Counted from the first letter of the stretch, positions 43,618-53,638 are shown. The stretch is DNA of 64,000 bases from Thermodesulforhabdus norvegica (GCF_900114975.1 NZ_FOUU01000001.1:1-64000); one strand, 5' to 3'. Numbers and translations: made by a program. Notes: generated by a model not told the origin, from the sequence alone.

Positions 43618-45513
43618 ATGAAAAGGCTTAGAAGTTTTTGGAACAAATCGGTCTTTATAAAAGCCCTAAAATCGCAAAAAGGGCTTATAGCAGGTGCGGC
43701 GCTCTGCATGATCGGCCAGACGGCTCTGGTTTTGCTTCAGCCCTGGCCGATCCGTGCCATGATTGACCATATAGTAACGTACACCGACCATTCGGGTCAT
43801 TACATCGACAGGTACAGCCTCACGGAGTTTGTAATCGCTTCAATCCGCGGCTTGATCGGTCAATCTCACATTCAGTTCCTCTTCAAGAACATAGGCCTTC
43901 TGGCCCTGATCTACATTGCAAATGCCCTGTTGCTTTTTCTCCAGAATATTACCCTTGCCCGAGTCGGTCAAAACATCACCCTCGATCTCCGTAAGAAGCT
44001 GTTCAATCACCTGATATGTATGCCCCATAGTTTCTTTGAAAAGTCGCAGACAGGAGATCTAACGAGTCGGATTACTCACGACACGGCAGACACACAGGCA
44101 ATGCTCGAATCCGTGCTTACCGTTCTCGTTCGCAGCATCCCCACAATAATCGGGATCATAATAATTACCTTTACCATGGACCGAATTTACGCAAGCACCT
44201 TTCTTATGGTAATACCGGTCATATACATGGCAAACCTGCAGCTTTCCAGACGCACCAAAAAAGCCCTGAAAGAACAGCGCAGGGTCGAAGGAGTTCTGTC
44301 TTCTACGGTTCAGGAGGCCTTCTCATATCATAAGGCCGTAGTCTGTCTTTCCCTGGAAGACGACCTGGTTGAGGACGTTACGGAGCGGGGGCGATTGAGT
44401 GCAGAACGAGGGGTTCAGGCCGGTCGATATCAGGGGATCTTAAGCGCAACGATGGATCTGACCATGGGGATTACCTCCCTGTTCATACTTTTCGTTGGAG
44501 TCCTCAGGATAATACACGGCTGTCTCACCGTAGGACAACTAATGGTATTTCTGAGCTATCTTAATAATCTCTTCAAACCCATCCGTGAAGTGAGTAAGTT
44601 CGCCTCGCGCTGGGCAAAATCGACAGCAGCACTTGAGCGCATTGAAGAACTTTTCTCACTGACTCCTGCCAGAATGCAGGTAAATGAAGATTCAGGGGCA
44701 TTCATGGCCCCGAGGTTTCGAGGATACATTCGCTTTCACAACGTTACATTCGGTTATGACCCTTCCAGGCCGGTTCTTAAAGATTTAAATATTGCCATTT
44801 CGGCAGGCGAGAAAGTTGCGCTGGTTGGTGATTCCGGAAGCGGGAAATCCACAATACTCCAGTTATTAATGCGCCTTTACGATCCAAACGAAGGGATGAT
44901 CACCATCGACGGTCAGGATATCCGAAAATTCTCTCTTAACAGCCTGAGATCCCAGATGGCCGTAGTGCTTCAGGACTCGTACATTTTCAGAATGTCCATC
45001 AAAGAGAACATAGCAATTGCAAAACCCGGGGCCACCGAAGAGGAAGTCGTTGCCGCAGCACAGGCTGCCGGTGCTCACGAATTCATAATGAAGCTACCCA
45101 ACCAATACGACACAATCCTGGGCGAAGGCGGAAGTGGACTTTCGGGTGGGCAAAAAAGGAGGCTTGCCATAGCACGAGCCTTTTTGAGAAACGCTCCCAT
45201 TGTGCTCCTTGACGAACCCACAGTAGGCCTGGACGCATCAACGGAAAGACAGGTTATGGAAGCCCTTGCCAGACTTACCGGCAACCGCACAACCATTATG
45301 GTAACCCATCAGCTCCACACGGTCGTAGATTTTGACCGCATCATTGTGCTCTCGGCCGGGAAAGTGGTCGAATCCGGAAAACATCAGGACCTTCTTGCCC
45401 AGAAAGGTCTTTACTACAGGCTATGGCAGGCAGGTCAGAGTAAAGATAGCCATCACAGCCCTGAGGCAATGATGGCTATCGGGGCTCAAAAAGTCAGTCC
45501 ATTATCTCCATAA
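43618..45513 (+). CDS. ABC exporter, fused permease/ATPase (MsbA-like)
   Basis: A 631-residue half-transporter: six membrane helices in the first 320 residues (signature GDLTSRITHDTADTQAM for the coupling helix), then an ATPase domain with Walker A GDSGSGKST, Q loop VLQDSYIFRMS, signature LSGGQKRRLAIARAF, Walker B IVLLDEPT and the switch His in VTHQLHTV. It probably works as a homodimer; lipid, peptide or drug export are all possible. The last ~20 residues overlap the convergent zinc-ribbon gene by 20 bases, and a 10-bp inverted repeat lies in the last codons. Confidence 0.92.
   Translation: MKRLRSFWNKSVFIKALKSQKGLIAGAALCMIGQTALVLLQPWPIRAMIDHIVTYTDHSGHYIDRYSLTEFVIASIRGLIGQSHIQFLFKNIGLLALIYIANALLLFLQNITLARVGQNITLDLRKKLFNHLICMPHSFFEKSQTGDLTSRITHDTADTQAMLESVLTVLVRSIPTIIGIIIITFTMDRIYASTFLMVIPVIYMANLQLSRRTKKALKEQRRVEGVLSSTVQEAFSYHKAVVCLSLEDDLVEDVTERGRLSAERGVQAGRYQGILSATMDLTMGITSLFILFVGVLRIIHGCLTVGQLMVFLSYLNNLFKPIREVSKFASRWAKSTAALERIEELFSLTPARMQVNEDSGAFMAPRFRGYIRFHNVTFGYDPSRPVLKDLNIAISAGEKVALVGDSGSGKSTILQLLMRLYDPNEGMITIDGQDIRKFSLNSLRSQMAVVLQDSYIFRMSIKENIAIAKPGATEEEVVAAAQAAGAHEFIMKLPNQYDTILGEGGSGLSGGQKRRLAIARAFLRNAPIVLLDEPTVGLDASTERQVMEALARLTGNRTTIMVTHQLHTVVDFDRIIVLSAGKVVESGKHQDLLAQKGLYYRLWQAGQSKDSHHSPEAMMAIGAQKVSPLSP
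45445..45480. repeat. 10-bp inverted repeat in the ABC gene 3' end
   Basis: GATAGCCATC (45445-45454) and GATGGCTATC (45471-45480) are perfect inverse copies with a 16-base loop, about 30 bases before the ABC stop and close to the end of the convergent zinc-ribbon gene. It could terminate the leftward transcript or simply form an mRNA 3' hairpin; no T-run follows. Confidence 0.5.
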
Positions 45514-45817
45514 GTTTTCCACAACAGGGAGGGACACGGTCGCCTTTCTTCAGTTCAACGTACTTGTTGCAGGTCTGGCAGTAACACCTGCAATCCCGAT
45601 CCACGATAACAACCGGATACTCTTCAACCCCGGCCTCCCCTTCTATGGCGAAGCGGGCAACGTTTTTCTTCTGAGGAATGTACTCCCCCATGGGTACGAG
45701 TTTCTTATTGAAACGGACGCAATCTACCAGCAATCGCCATAAACCTTCCAGTGAATTCGTTTCAAGATCGGATTCCGGAATAAACTCTATGTAATTTTTG
45801 TAGAATTCTATCCTCAT
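45494..45817 (-). CDS. small zinc-ribbon protein of unknown function
   Basis: A 107-residue protein with an acidic, helical N-terminal half (FYKNYIEFIPESDLETNSLEG) and a C-terminal metal site CRCYCQTCNKYVELKK ending PPCCGK, i.e. CxxC...CC, likely zinc or iron binding. I do not recognise a family. It starts at the ATG at 45817, with GGAGGGTGAG directly upstream (a TTG lies four codons earlier). It is just downstream of the 35-residue rubredoxin-like gene (24 bases), so the two look cotranscribed. Confidence 0.75.
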   Translation of the reverse strand: MRIEFYKNYIEFIPESDLETNSLEGLWRLLVDCVRFNKKLVPMGEYIPQKKNVARFAIEGEAGVEEYPVVIVDRDCRCYCQTCNKYVELKKGDRVPPCCGKLMEIMD

Positions 45818-45841
45818 CTCACCCTCCAAAATACAGGCCTG

Positions 45842-45949
45842 TTATTCCTTCTTTTCAAAGGTCTTTTTTTCACCGCAACTAGGGCATTTCTGGGGTTTGC
45901 ACCTACCTTCTTTTTCAAAGCCACATACACTACATCGGTACAGGGCCAT
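45842..45949 (-). CDS. 35-residue rubredoxin-like zinc-ribbon protein
   Basis: A short frame, MALYRCSVCGFEKEGRCK through CPSCGEKKTFEKKE, with CxxC-N15-CxxC-type ligands (YRCSVCGF and KCPSCGE). This is the rubredoxin-like/zinc-ribbon pattern seen in rubrerythrin-type and desulforedoxin-sized proteins. GGAGG is six bases before the ATG, which supports a real gene. It would hold iron or zinc; redox function is possible. It leads into the 107-residue zinc-ribbon gene. Confidence 0.72.
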   Translation of the reverse strand: MALYRCSVCGFEKEGRCKPQKCPSCGEKKTFEKKE

Positions 45950-46078
45950 GTTTTACCTCCCTACGTTTAATAATGATTCCTATTACATTTCTAAAATATG
46001 CATACCGCACATTTAGTCAAGAAATCCACACAAAAATTTCCCACGGTGAAAGGTCGCAAACTAGAAAAGACCGCGAAA

Positions 46079-46837
46079 TCAAGAAGGCCTGCGGCGATTC
46101 CACAACTCAATGCAGCCAAAACCCTGACTGTTTTTGGCCCCCAGGCCCGCATCAAAGGCCATGCAAAACATCTCCTCCGGAAGCCTAAGCTCGTAAACCC
46201 CGCTCCAGCCTTCTATAACCGTATCCTTGTACTTAACAACATGCTTGTTCCTGTGATCAACCAAAAAGGGCCTGATACTCCCACCATCAACGTCCTTACC
46301 AAGCCACGTGCGGACCTTACGCCTTAAATTCGCCAGCACCGTGCGCTCAAAATCATCGTCCTTAGGACTGTAATAAACCACCCTCCTGCCCCCCTGCACC
46401 CGGTCAAAAGTGCTATAGGAAACGATTGGCGAAAGAGTCCTGATATAGCAAACTTCAGCGTAAGGAGGACTTTTCAGAACCTCGACCCTGTCCAGTAACA
46501 CCGGGTTCTGTCCCAGAAAAAACTCCTGCCTGGTCAGCACCCCCATCACAAAGGACTCGATAAAAGCCTCATTGGGAGAACAAACGACCAGGCTGACGGG
46601 GCCTTTAAAATTTATGTACCCGTTCTTTACGATCATCGATGCTCGAGGAAGTAGCCTTGAAAAAGTAAAAAACCTCAGAGTCCTCCGACTCTGACCATCA
46701 ACAAAGCCTTTATTGTGAATTATGTCGGCCATTCGGGGGTCTAAGTGATCGTATATGAAGCCCTGGAGCATATGATTGTAATGGCAGGGCAAAATCATAG
46801 AAGACCTTTTAGGATGAATATTAAGCCGTATTCTCAT
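46079..46837 (-). CDS. cas6: orphan CRISPR pre-crRNA endonuclease Cas6
   Basis: A 252-residue RAMP protein. The N-terminal MILPCHYNHMLQGFIYDHL is the Cas6 opening, followed by IIHNKGF, where His-41 sits at the usual catalytic position, and RRTLRFFTFSRLL. The C-terminal glycine-rich loop GLGAKNSQGFGCIE is the RAMP signature. Cas6 cuts pre-crRNA repeats. No other cas gene and no repeat array occur in the window, so it is an orphan here. It is divergent from a J-domain protein gene across a 263-base gap without recognised repeats. Confidence 0.85.
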   Translation of the reverse strand: MRIRLNIHPKRSSMILPCHYNHMLQGFIYDHLDPRMADIIHNKGFVDGQSRRTLRFFTFSRLLPRASMIVKNGYINFKGPVSLVVCSPNEAFIESFVMGVLTRQEFFLGQNPVLLDRVEVLKSPPYAEVCYIRTLSPIVSYSTFDRVQGGRRVVYYSPKDDDFERTVLANLRRKVRTWLGKDVDGGSIRPFLVDHRNKHVVKYKDTVIEGWSGVYELRLPEEMFCMAFDAGLGAKNSQGFGCIELWNRRRPS

Positions 46838-47100
46838 AGCCCATCTTCCCGTTTACCTTTCCGGTTTATGATCGTACACCAGCCCTTAATCTCAGCAAAT
46901 TCGGATCAAGTCGGGATCTGTCGATCAGTTTTTTATTTTATCAATTCTATTCTTCGGTCAAACCCCTTGTCCAATTTTTTATCACCCCCTGAGATCGCAG
47001 ACCAATAAGAATCTGGTCAACATGAACCTGATGAGTTAGCCTTACTAGAAAAGGGTTAAAAAGCTCCTATTGATAAGGAAGCTTAACAGGGGTTGGGGAA

Positions 47101-48138
47101 ATGTACATGAAAAAGATAAGCTTCTGCGGCAGTATCCGTTATGTAATTCGTGATTCTTACTGGAACGGGTCGTGCTGGACGCACAGGGACCTCTTCGACC
47201 TGGGAGCAGATCCCACGCGTTTTATTCACTATGTCGGGGGTAACGGCTTCTACTTTGATGAAGTTATCGAAGATCGCCTTTCTGAACTCGGAATCAAATA
47301 CACGACGGAGGAACTGGAAGAGGTCTTCTTTCCCTTTCTGGCCCCTCACATCCGTAGAATTATCCGTATGTTCGGTTCCAATGAGCCGGAGCACATAAAG
47401 AAATGGCACGATCTATCTCAGGAAGAACTGGCAAGGCACCACGAAGACCTTCACCCCTTTGACAAACGCCGTGTTCACTTCCTGAGATGCGGTCGTATCG
47501 ACATGGGGAATCTGGACTGCCGTCCCTTTAAGCACTTTAACATACTTCTGGAAAAATCCAGGGATGAGCGGGAAACCCTGATTGAAGCGATGGAAGCCAG
47601 GTTGAAACCCCGGGAAATCCGCACATATGTCTATGCGGCCTTTAATCTTCAGGACTACTTCAGGGGCAGCCTTATGCGAAACCATCCCGCTGCTCTTGAT
47701 CCAGAGAAAGTTGAAGAAGTATTCCTTGATGCACTCTGCAGGCTCAACGCAGATCCTTTCTTTTTCAGAGGAGTTCCCGACCACGACCCCAAATTTCTGC
47801 ACCCCTACCTCCGAAGGTACGTCATTTACTTCTTCGACTACGAGTTCGGCAGATCCCCGGGGTGGGAAGATTTCATCCGGAGCATCTTTTCGTCACAGGA
47901 ATGGAGGGCTTATCAGCGGTTGAGATCGCGTAAGACGACGCCTCTGCCGGAAGCGTGTAAACTGCTCGGAATTGATGATGGGAAGCTCAACAGCATGTCC
48001 GTGAAAGACGTAACCAGGATATATCGGCAACTTGCCAAGAAGGCTCACCCCGATGCGGGGGGAGATCACGAAACCTTCATAGCCATCACTCAGGCTTATG
48101 AATCCATCATGCGGTACATGGCTCTAAAAGGCCGCTAG
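47101..48138 (+). CDS. J-domain protein with an unknown N-terminal region
   Basis: A 345-residue protein whose last ~60 residues are a J domain (SVKDVTRIYRQLAKKAHPDAGGDHETF, quoted in part: KKAHPDAGG), with the HPD tripeptide needed to stimulate DnaK. The first ~285 residues are not a known family to me; they are rich in aromatic and charged residues (YVGGNGFYFDEVIEDRL; YVYAAFNLQDYFRG) and contain RRYVIYFFDYEF. No G/F region or zinc site as in DnaJ. It may deliver a specific client or partner to DnaK. The divergent neighbour is orphan cas6. A second ATG two codons later is possible. Confidence 0.8.
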   Translation: MYMKKISFCGSIRYVIRDSYWNGSCWTHRDLFDLGADPTRFIHYVGGNGFYFDEVIEDRLSELGIKYTTEELEEVFFPFLAPHIRRIIRMFGSNEPEHIKKWHDLSQEELARHHEDLHPFDKRRVHFLRCGRIDMGNLDCRPFKHFNILLEKSRDERETLIEAMEARLKPREIRTYVYAAFNLQDYFRGSLMRNHPAALDPEKVEEVFLDALCRLNADPFFFRGVPDHDPKFLHPYLRRYVIYFFDYEFGRSPGWEDFIRSIFSSQEWRAYQRLRSRKTTPLPEACKLLGIDDGKLNSMSVKDVTRIYRQLAKKAHPDAGGDHETFIAITQAYESIMRYMALKGR

Positions 48139-48227
48139 AAAGCTGTTTTATTTGCCCTGTACATTGTGTAATATTCTATTCAAGGGCTCTCTTATGCCCC
48201 ATTTATGCCCTCTCAAGGAGATACAAA

Positions 48228-49547
48228 GTGCACGAGCCGGAAGTTGATGTGCTTATAACCGACGGATGCGTTATATGCCTTGATGAAAACAACTCGGTCT
48301 TCAGCCCGGGTTATGTTGCAGTTCATGACGGTAAGATAGTGGGCGTCGGCCCCGGTAATCCTCCAGAAGTCTTCGGCAAGAATGCCCGGGAAATCGTGAA
48401 ATCAACGGGCTGCGTCGTTTTACCCGGTCTCGTCAACGCCCACACTCATGCGGCCATGACGATCTTTCGCGGCATTGCCGATGACCTGCCTTTGATGGAG
48501 TGGCTTCAGAAGCACATATTCCCCGCAGAAAGCAAACTTACCGAAGAATGGGTTTACTGGGGCACTCTACTGGGGTGTGCCGAAATGATAGCCGGCGGCA
48601 CCACCTGTTTTTGCGACATGTATCTCTTCGAAAGCGCTGTGGCAAAAGCTGCCGACGAATCGGGCATGAGGGCTCTGGTGGGAGAAGTCCTGTACGACTT
48701 CCCTTCGCCTAACTACGGTCCTCCCGAAAAAGGGATTCTGTACACGGAGAATCTGATAAAGGAATGGCAGGGTCACGGGAGAGTCCGAATTGCCGTTGAG
48801 CCTCACGCAACCTACACGTGCTCTCCCGAACTTCTCCGAAAATGTCGTGAACTGGCAAACCGGTTTGAAGCCCCTCTCGTAATTCACCTTTCGGAAACCC
48901 TCGACGAAGTTGAAAAATGCAGATCCGACTACGGCTGTACCCCTGTTGAACACCTTAACAGACTGGGGATCTTCGACAATCACACAATTGCGGCTCACTG
49001 CGTGCACCTGACCGACGAAGACATACGAATCCTCCAGGAAAAAGGAGTCTATGCCGTTCATAATCCTCAAAGCAACCTCAAGCTGGCTTCCGGTGTTTCA
49101 CCGCTCCCCAAACTCATGTCTTCGAAAGTAAAGGTTGCACTGGGGACCGACGGCCCCGCCAGCAACAACGATCTGGACATGTTCGGCGAGATGGACACAT
49201 GCGCCAAACTCCATAAAGCCGTTTTCAGAGATCCCACCGTTCTTCCGGCCCGAGACGTTCTTGCTCTGGCAACAATAAATGGAGCAGAGGCACTGGGCTT
49301 TCAGAGGGTCGGTCGGTTAAAAGAAGGATTTTTTGCGGATCTGATTATCCTTGACTTCCGGAAGCCTCATCTTACCCCCTGTTACGACCCGGTAAGCCAC
49401 CTCGTGTATGCCGTTCGGTCATCCGATGTTAGGGATGTAATGGTAAACGGCAGATGGATATTTCGAAACGGCGAACACATCACCCTGGATGTTGAAAAAA
49501 TATCCCATCATGTAAAGCGCATTGCGTCACAGATAAAGGGTTCATGA
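48228..49547 (+). CDS. MTA/SAH deaminase-type amidohydrolase, copy 1
   Basis: A 439-residue metal-dependent amidohydrolase (TrzA/AtzA/MtaD group). Metal and active-site motifs are complete: GLVNAHTHAAMTIFRG, HATYTCSPELL, VIHLSET, AAHCVHLTDEDI and GTDGPASNNDLDMFGE. Family members deaminate S-adenosylhomocysteine, 5'-methylthioadenosine or adenosine, or similar substrates. GTG start (48228) with AAGGAG seven bases ahead. The next gene, three bases later, is a paralogue. The neighbour pair mnmG/cysQ suggests general metabolism rather than xenobiotic breakdown. Confidence 0.88.
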   Translation: MHEPEVDVLITDGCVICLDENNSVFSPGYVAVHDGKIVGVGPGNPPEVFGKNAREIVKSTGCVVLPGLVNAHTHAAMTIFRGIADDLPLMEWLQKHIFPAESKLTEEWVYWGTLLGCAEMIAGGTTCFCDMYLFESAVAKAADESGMRALVGEVLYDFPSPNYGPPEKGILYTENLIKEWQGHGRVRIAVEPHATYTCSPELLRKCRELANRFEAPLVIHLSETLDEVEKCRSDYGCTPVEHLNRLGIFDNHTIAAHCVHLTDEDIRILQEKGVYAVHNPQSNLKLASGVSPLPKLMSSKVKVALGTDGPASNNDLDMFGEMDTCAKLHKAVFRDPTVLPARDVLALATINGAEALGFQRVGRLKEGFFADLIILDFRKPHLTPCYDPVSHLVYAVRSSDVRDVMVNGRWIFRNGEHITLDVEKISHHVKRIASQIKGS

Positions 49548-49550
49548 AAG

Positions 49551-50888
49551 ATGGCAGAAGATCGAAGTATTGCAGTTGATCTGCTACTGACGAACGCGGA
49601 TTTCGTGGTAACCTGCGACAAAGCTCATAGGGTCATAAAAAACGGGGCAGTCGCCGTAAAGGCAGGCAAAATCTCAGCCGTTGGCCCGTCCCATGAGATA
49701 ATTGCCCAATACAGGTCTGAAGTTCAGTTAGACATGTCAGGCCACATACTGATGCCGGGGCTTGTAAACTGCCATGTCCATGCGCCGATGACACTTTTTA
49801 GAGGACTCGGAGACGACCTGCCCCTTGAAAAATGGCTTTTCAACCTGATATTTCCGGCCGAAAGCCGCTGGATGAGGTCTTCTGAAAACGTCTATCTCGG
49901 GGCTCTACTGGCCTGTAGCGAAATGCTCCTTGGAGGAACCACTACCTTTTGTGACGGATATTTCTTTGAAGAGCAGGTAGCTCTTGCCGCCGAAGCTGCG
50001 GGAATCAGAGCGGTTGTGGCTCAGGGAATCCTTGATTTTCCCACACCCGATTGCCCGAACCCCGAAAGGCGCTTCAAAAGGGCAGAAGAGTTCCTCTCCG
50101 GAGTGAATCAAACGGATATGATCTTCCCCGCTCTCTTCTGTCACGCTCCTTACACCTGTTCGCCGGAAACCATAGGCACCATTCATTCCCTGTGCAGGCA
50201 TCACAACATACCCTTTCTTATGCACCTTTCGGAAACCTCAGAAGAAGTCAATTCCGTGAAGGCAAAATACGGAGTTACTCCCGGAAGGCTCCTGCAAAGC
50301 CTTGGTGTCATCGACCGGCACTGCATCTTTATCCACGGAGTCTGGCTTGACGACGACGAGCTGAAGACGATAAAGGACCGGGGAAGCCGTCTCGTTCACT
50401 GTCCGGAAAGCAACCTGAAGCTTGCCTCGGGTATTGCGAATGTTCCAAAGTGGCTGGATCTGGAAATTCCCTTCGGCATCGGAACCGACGGAGCCGCCAG
50501 CAATAACAACCTGGACATGTTTGGCGAAATGAGAACCGCCGCCCAGCTTCACAAGGGAATTTTTCTCGATCCGACTCTGTGCAATGCCGCCGAAATCCTT
50601 CACAGTGCAACCCTTAAAGGGGCCGAGGTGTTGGGCCTTGAGCCCTTAATCGGCAGCATAGAACCGGGAAAATATGCCGACATTATAGCTCTGAGTCTGA
50701 AAAGCCCACACCTGACACCCCTATACGATCCTCTGTCTCACATAGTTTATGCGGCCAAGGCATCCGATGTTCGACACGTATGGGTAGGGGGAAAGCAGGT
50801 GGTTTACGGTGGGACATTGCTGTCGGTTGATGTGCAGGATATTATAGATAGTGTTGAAAAACTGAGCAGAGAAATCCTGAAGAAATAG
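49551..50888 (+). CDS. MTA/SAH deaminase-type amidohydrolase, copy 2
   Basis: A 445-residue paralogue of the preceding gene, starting three bases after it. Motifs: [49 protein letters not shown] and [17 protein letters not shown]. The metal ligands (HxH, H, H, D) are retained, but the fourth region reads IHGVW, where copy 1 has AHCVH, so substrate contacts probably differ. Possible specialisation of one copy to SAH and the other to MTA or 5'-deoxyadenosine is inference. It is followed by mnmG 19 bases later. Confidence 0.88.
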   Translation: MAEDRSIAVDLLLTNADFVVTCDKAHRVIKNGAVAVKAGKISAVGPSHEIIAQYRSEVQLDMSGHILMPGLVNCHVHAPMTLFRGLGDDLPLEKWLFNLIFPAESRWMRSSENVYLGALLACSEMLLGGTTTFCDGYFFEEQVALAAEAAGIRAVVAQGILDFPTPDCPNPERRFKRAEEFLSGVNQTDMIFPALFCHAPYTCSPETIGTIHSLCRHHNIPFLMHLSETSEEVNSVKAKYGVTPGRLLQSLGVIDRHCIFIHGVWLDDDELKTIKDRGSRLVHCPESNLKLASGIANVPKWLDLEIPFGIGTDGAASNNNLDMFGEMRTAAQLHKGIFLDPTLCNAAEILHSATLKGAEVLGLEPLIGSIEPGKYADIIALSLKSPHLTPLYDPLSHIVYAAKASDVRHVWVGGKQVVYGGTLLSVDVQDIIDSVEKLSREILKK

Positions 50889-50907
50889 GAGGAGTTCGAA
50901 GGGATAC

Positions 50908-52803
50908 ATGTCCTTTAAGTATGATGTAATCGTTGTAGGGGCGGGACATGCCGGTTGTGAGGCGGCTTTGGCCTCGGCACGGCTGGGTTGCAAAACGCTG
51001 TTGCTTTCCATTTTTCTCGATACCGTTGCCCACATGCCCTGTTCGCCTTCCGTCGGAGGTATTGCAAAAGGGCATCTTGTAAGAGAAATCGATGCCCTTG
51101 GTGGATACATGGCCAGGATCACAGACCGCACGGCCATTCAGTTCAGGGTACTTAATACGAAAAAGGGGCCTGCCGTCAGAGGAACACGGACACAGAACGA
51201 CAAGGTTCGCTATCGAACCCTGATGAAACACGTAATAGAGCAGACGGAGAATCTTTCTCTCAAGCAGGCCCTGGTGGAAGAACTCGTGATCGAGAACGGA
51301 CATGTAAAGGGAGTGATAGACCAGATCGGAAATTTTTACGAAGGGGAAGCGGTGGTTCTTGCCACGGGCACATTTCTACACGGCCTTATACACATAGGCC
51401 CACGGCAGATCCCGGCAGGAAGGGCGGGAGAATTTCCTTCCAATCGTCTTGCCGATCAACTGGTTGAGCTGGGGTTCACTCTCGGCCGCATGAAGACCGG
51501 AACACCTGCGAGAATACACCGAAGAAGTATCGATTTCTCGGTTCTTGAAGAACAGAAAGGCGATGAGAACCCCCGTCCTTTTTCTCTTTTCACGACCCGT
51601 ATAGAACTACCTCAGGTGTCCTGCTACATCGGACGCACCACCAGAGAAACTCACAAGATCGTAAGAGACAACATAATGTTCTCACCTCTTTACAACGGAA
51701 CCATAACGGGAGTATCCGCGCGCTACTGTCCCTCTCTTGAAGACAAGGTAATGAAATTTCCTCATAAAGAATATCATCAGGTCATTCTTGAGCCCGAAGG
51801 TCTGGACACCGAGGAGATTTACGCCAGCGGCACGGGTAATTCCCTGCCCTTCGAAATTCAGCTAAAAATAATTCACTCCATACCAGGCCTTGAAGAGGCC
51901 GAGGTAATGAGGCCGGCTTATGCCATTGAATACGATTTCGTCCAGCCCACTCAGCTCACCCCAACCCTTGAGACGAAGCTGGTCAAGGGACTTTTTCTTG
52001 CCGGTCAGATTAACGGAACATCGGGCTATGAGGAGGCTGCGGCGCAGGGTCTGTGGGCGGGCATCAATGCGGCGCTGAAGGTTCAAAAACGTCCGCCCTT
52101 TATTCTCGACCGCTCCGAAGCATATATGGCAGTTCTGGTGGACGACCTGGTGACCAGGGGCACGAATGAACCTTATCGGATGTTCACCTCCAGAGCAGAA
52201 TACCGCCTTCTTTTAAGAGAAGACAACGCAGATTTGAGACTCCTGGAAAAGGGCTATCGGTTGGGTCTTCACGACCGGGACACCTATAAAGAGCTGATTG
52301 AAAGACGCAGGGCTATAGAAGAAGAGCTGAAGAGGTTGAAGTCGACGATTATAAGGCCGTCTGAGCCTGTTAACTCACACCTGGAAAGCCGCAATTCTGC
52401 ACCGATATCGGAGCCTACTTCACTCGACAAACTGCTAAAAAGGCCGGAGCTTTCCTATGACGACATAGAGTTACTATCCCCACCGCCACACCCGCTTTCG
52501 GACCGCGTAAAAGAACAGGTCGAAATCATGTGTAAATATGAAGGCTACATAAAACGGCAGGAAGCGGAGGTAAGGAAATTTAAGCATCTGGAAAAAATAC
52601 TCCTTCCTGAGGATTTTCCGTACCAGGAAATACCGGGCCTTTCCAACGAAATAAAAGAAAAGCTCACGGCGATACGGCCCCGATCTCTCGGGCAGGCATC
52701 GCGCATTCCCGGCATTACACCGGCTGCCCTTTCCATACTTATGGTTTTTCTAAAGAAAAAACAGGCCGGTTCCGAACCCGGGACGGCCGTAGCCGAAGCA
52801 TAA
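50908..52803 (+). CDS. mnmG: tRNA uridine-5-carboxymethylaminomethyl modification enzyme MnmG
   Basis: A 631-residue FAD enzyme: the Rossmann motif [32 protein letters not shown] with the catalytic Cys, [13 protein letters not shown], and [21 protein letters not shown] with the second FAD contact. The C-terminal helical domain binds MnmE and tRNA. With MnmE it modifies U34 in tRNAs. Full length. It follows the amidohydrolase pair and is followed 13 bases later by the cysQ-like gene; rsmG, a common neighbour, is absent. Confidence 0.96.
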   Translation: MSFKYDVIVVGAGHAGCEAALASARLGCKTLLLSIFLDTVAHMPCSPSVGGIAKGHLVREIDALGGYMARITDRTAIQFRVLNTKKGPAVRGTRTQNDKVRYRTLMKHVIEQTENLSLKQALVEELVIENGHVKGVIDQIGNFYEGEAVVLATGTFLHGLIHIGPRQIPAGRAGEFPSNRLADQLVELGFTLGRMKTGTPARIHRRSIDFSVLEEQKGDENPRPFSLFTTRIELPQVSCYIGRTTRETHKIVRDNIMFSPLYNGTITGVSARYCPSLEDKVMKFPHKEYHQVILEPEGLDTEEIYASGTGNSLPFEIQLKIIHSIPGLEEAEVMRPAYAIEYDFVQPTQLTPTLETKLVKGLFLAGQINGTSGYEEAAAQGLWAGINAALKVQKRPPFILDRSEAYMAVLVDDLVTRGTNEPYRMFTSRAEYRLLLREDNADLRLLEKGYRLGLHDRDTYKELIERRRAIEEELKRLKSTIIRPSEPVNSHLESRNSAPISEPTSLDKLLKRPELSYDDIELLSPPPHPLSDRVKEQVEIMCKYEGYIKRQEAEVRKFKHLEKILLPEDFPYQEIPGLSNEIKEKLTAIRPRSLGQASRIPGITPAALSILMVFLKKKQAGSEPGTAVAEA

Positions 52804-52816
52804 GGAGCAAAACACG

Positions 52817-53638
52817 ATGATCACGGTAGAAGACGAAAGATACCTGGTTGACCTGTGTGAGGAAGCGGCAGAGGCAATCATGTCCTACTACAGGGGCACT
52901 TACGAAACGACCACCAAAGAAGACCGATCCCCTCTTACCGAAGCCGACAGGGCCTCTCATCGTCTCATCGTAAGTGCACTGAAAAAAAGATGGCCCGACA
53001 TACCTGTGGTTTCAGAAGAAGGTTTGCTGGTTGACTTCGGAAAAAGAAAAGCCTGGAATTATTTCTGGCTTGTTGATCCTCTCGACGGTACCAAAGAATT
53101 CATCCACGGAGACGACGAGTTCACCGTTAACATTGCTTTAATAGAGGGAACTAAGCCCTTCTTCGGCATAGTTTATGTGCCTGTAACAAAAAGGGCTTAC
53201 ATCGGACACAGGGAAAGGGGTGCATATCTAATCCAGAACGGCTCAAAAATCCCGTTGCGTGCATCCTCGAACTGGCACAAAGAGAGGTTTAAAGTCGCCG
53301 TAAGCCGTTCTCACCTCGACAGCCACACCCGGGCATTCCTTGAACATTTTAAGGACCTCTGCGAGCCCGTGGTGAGGGGCAGTTCTTTAAAATTCTGCTC
53401 TGTTGCAGAAGGCTCGGTGGATTTTTACTTGCGCTTCGGGCCCACCTGGGAATGGGATACGGCCGCCGGACAGGCCGTTGTGGAAGCTGCGGGAGGCAGT
53501 GTCCTGACCATCCCTTCCGACAAAGACCTTACCTACAACAAGCCCGACCTGAAAAACGGCCCTTTTATAGTGCTATCCGGCAGAGAAGCCTATTTGAAAA
53601 GCCCTTTCCGGAAATGGATCGGCTCCCGGGAATTGTAG
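52817..53638 (+). CDS. cysQ: 3'(2'),5'-bisphosphate nucleotidase CysQ-like
   Basis: A 273-residue inositol-monophosphatase superfamily enzyme. Metal motifs are present: DRSPLTEADRASHRLI, PVVSEEG, WLVDPLDGTKEFI (the DPLDGTKEF signature of CysQ) and TWEWDTAAGQAVVEAAGG. It removes the 3'-phosphate of PAP, a by-product of sulfonation; inositol or fructose-bisphosphate activity is less likely given the KEF signature. AAGGAG is ten bases upstream of the ATG. Last gene before the 435-base gap. Confidence 0.9.
   Translation: MITVEDERYLVDLCEEAAEAIMSYYRGTYETTTKEDRSPLTEADRASHRLIVSALKKRWPDIPVVSEEGLLVDFGKRKAWNYFWLVDPLDGTKEFIHGDDEFTVNIALIEGTKPFFGIVYVPVTKRAYIGHRERGAYLIQNGSKIPLRASSNWHKERFKVAVSRSHLDSHTRAFLEHFKDLCEPVVRGSSLKFCSVAEGSVDFYLRFGPTWEWDTAAGQAVVEAAGGSVLTIPSDKDLTYNKPDLKNGPFIVLSGREAYLKSPFRKWIGSREL

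Noticed and set aside
46838-47100. CRISPR array next to cas6
   Set aside because: Read both strands: no repeated 23-37 base unit with spacers in the cas6 flanks.
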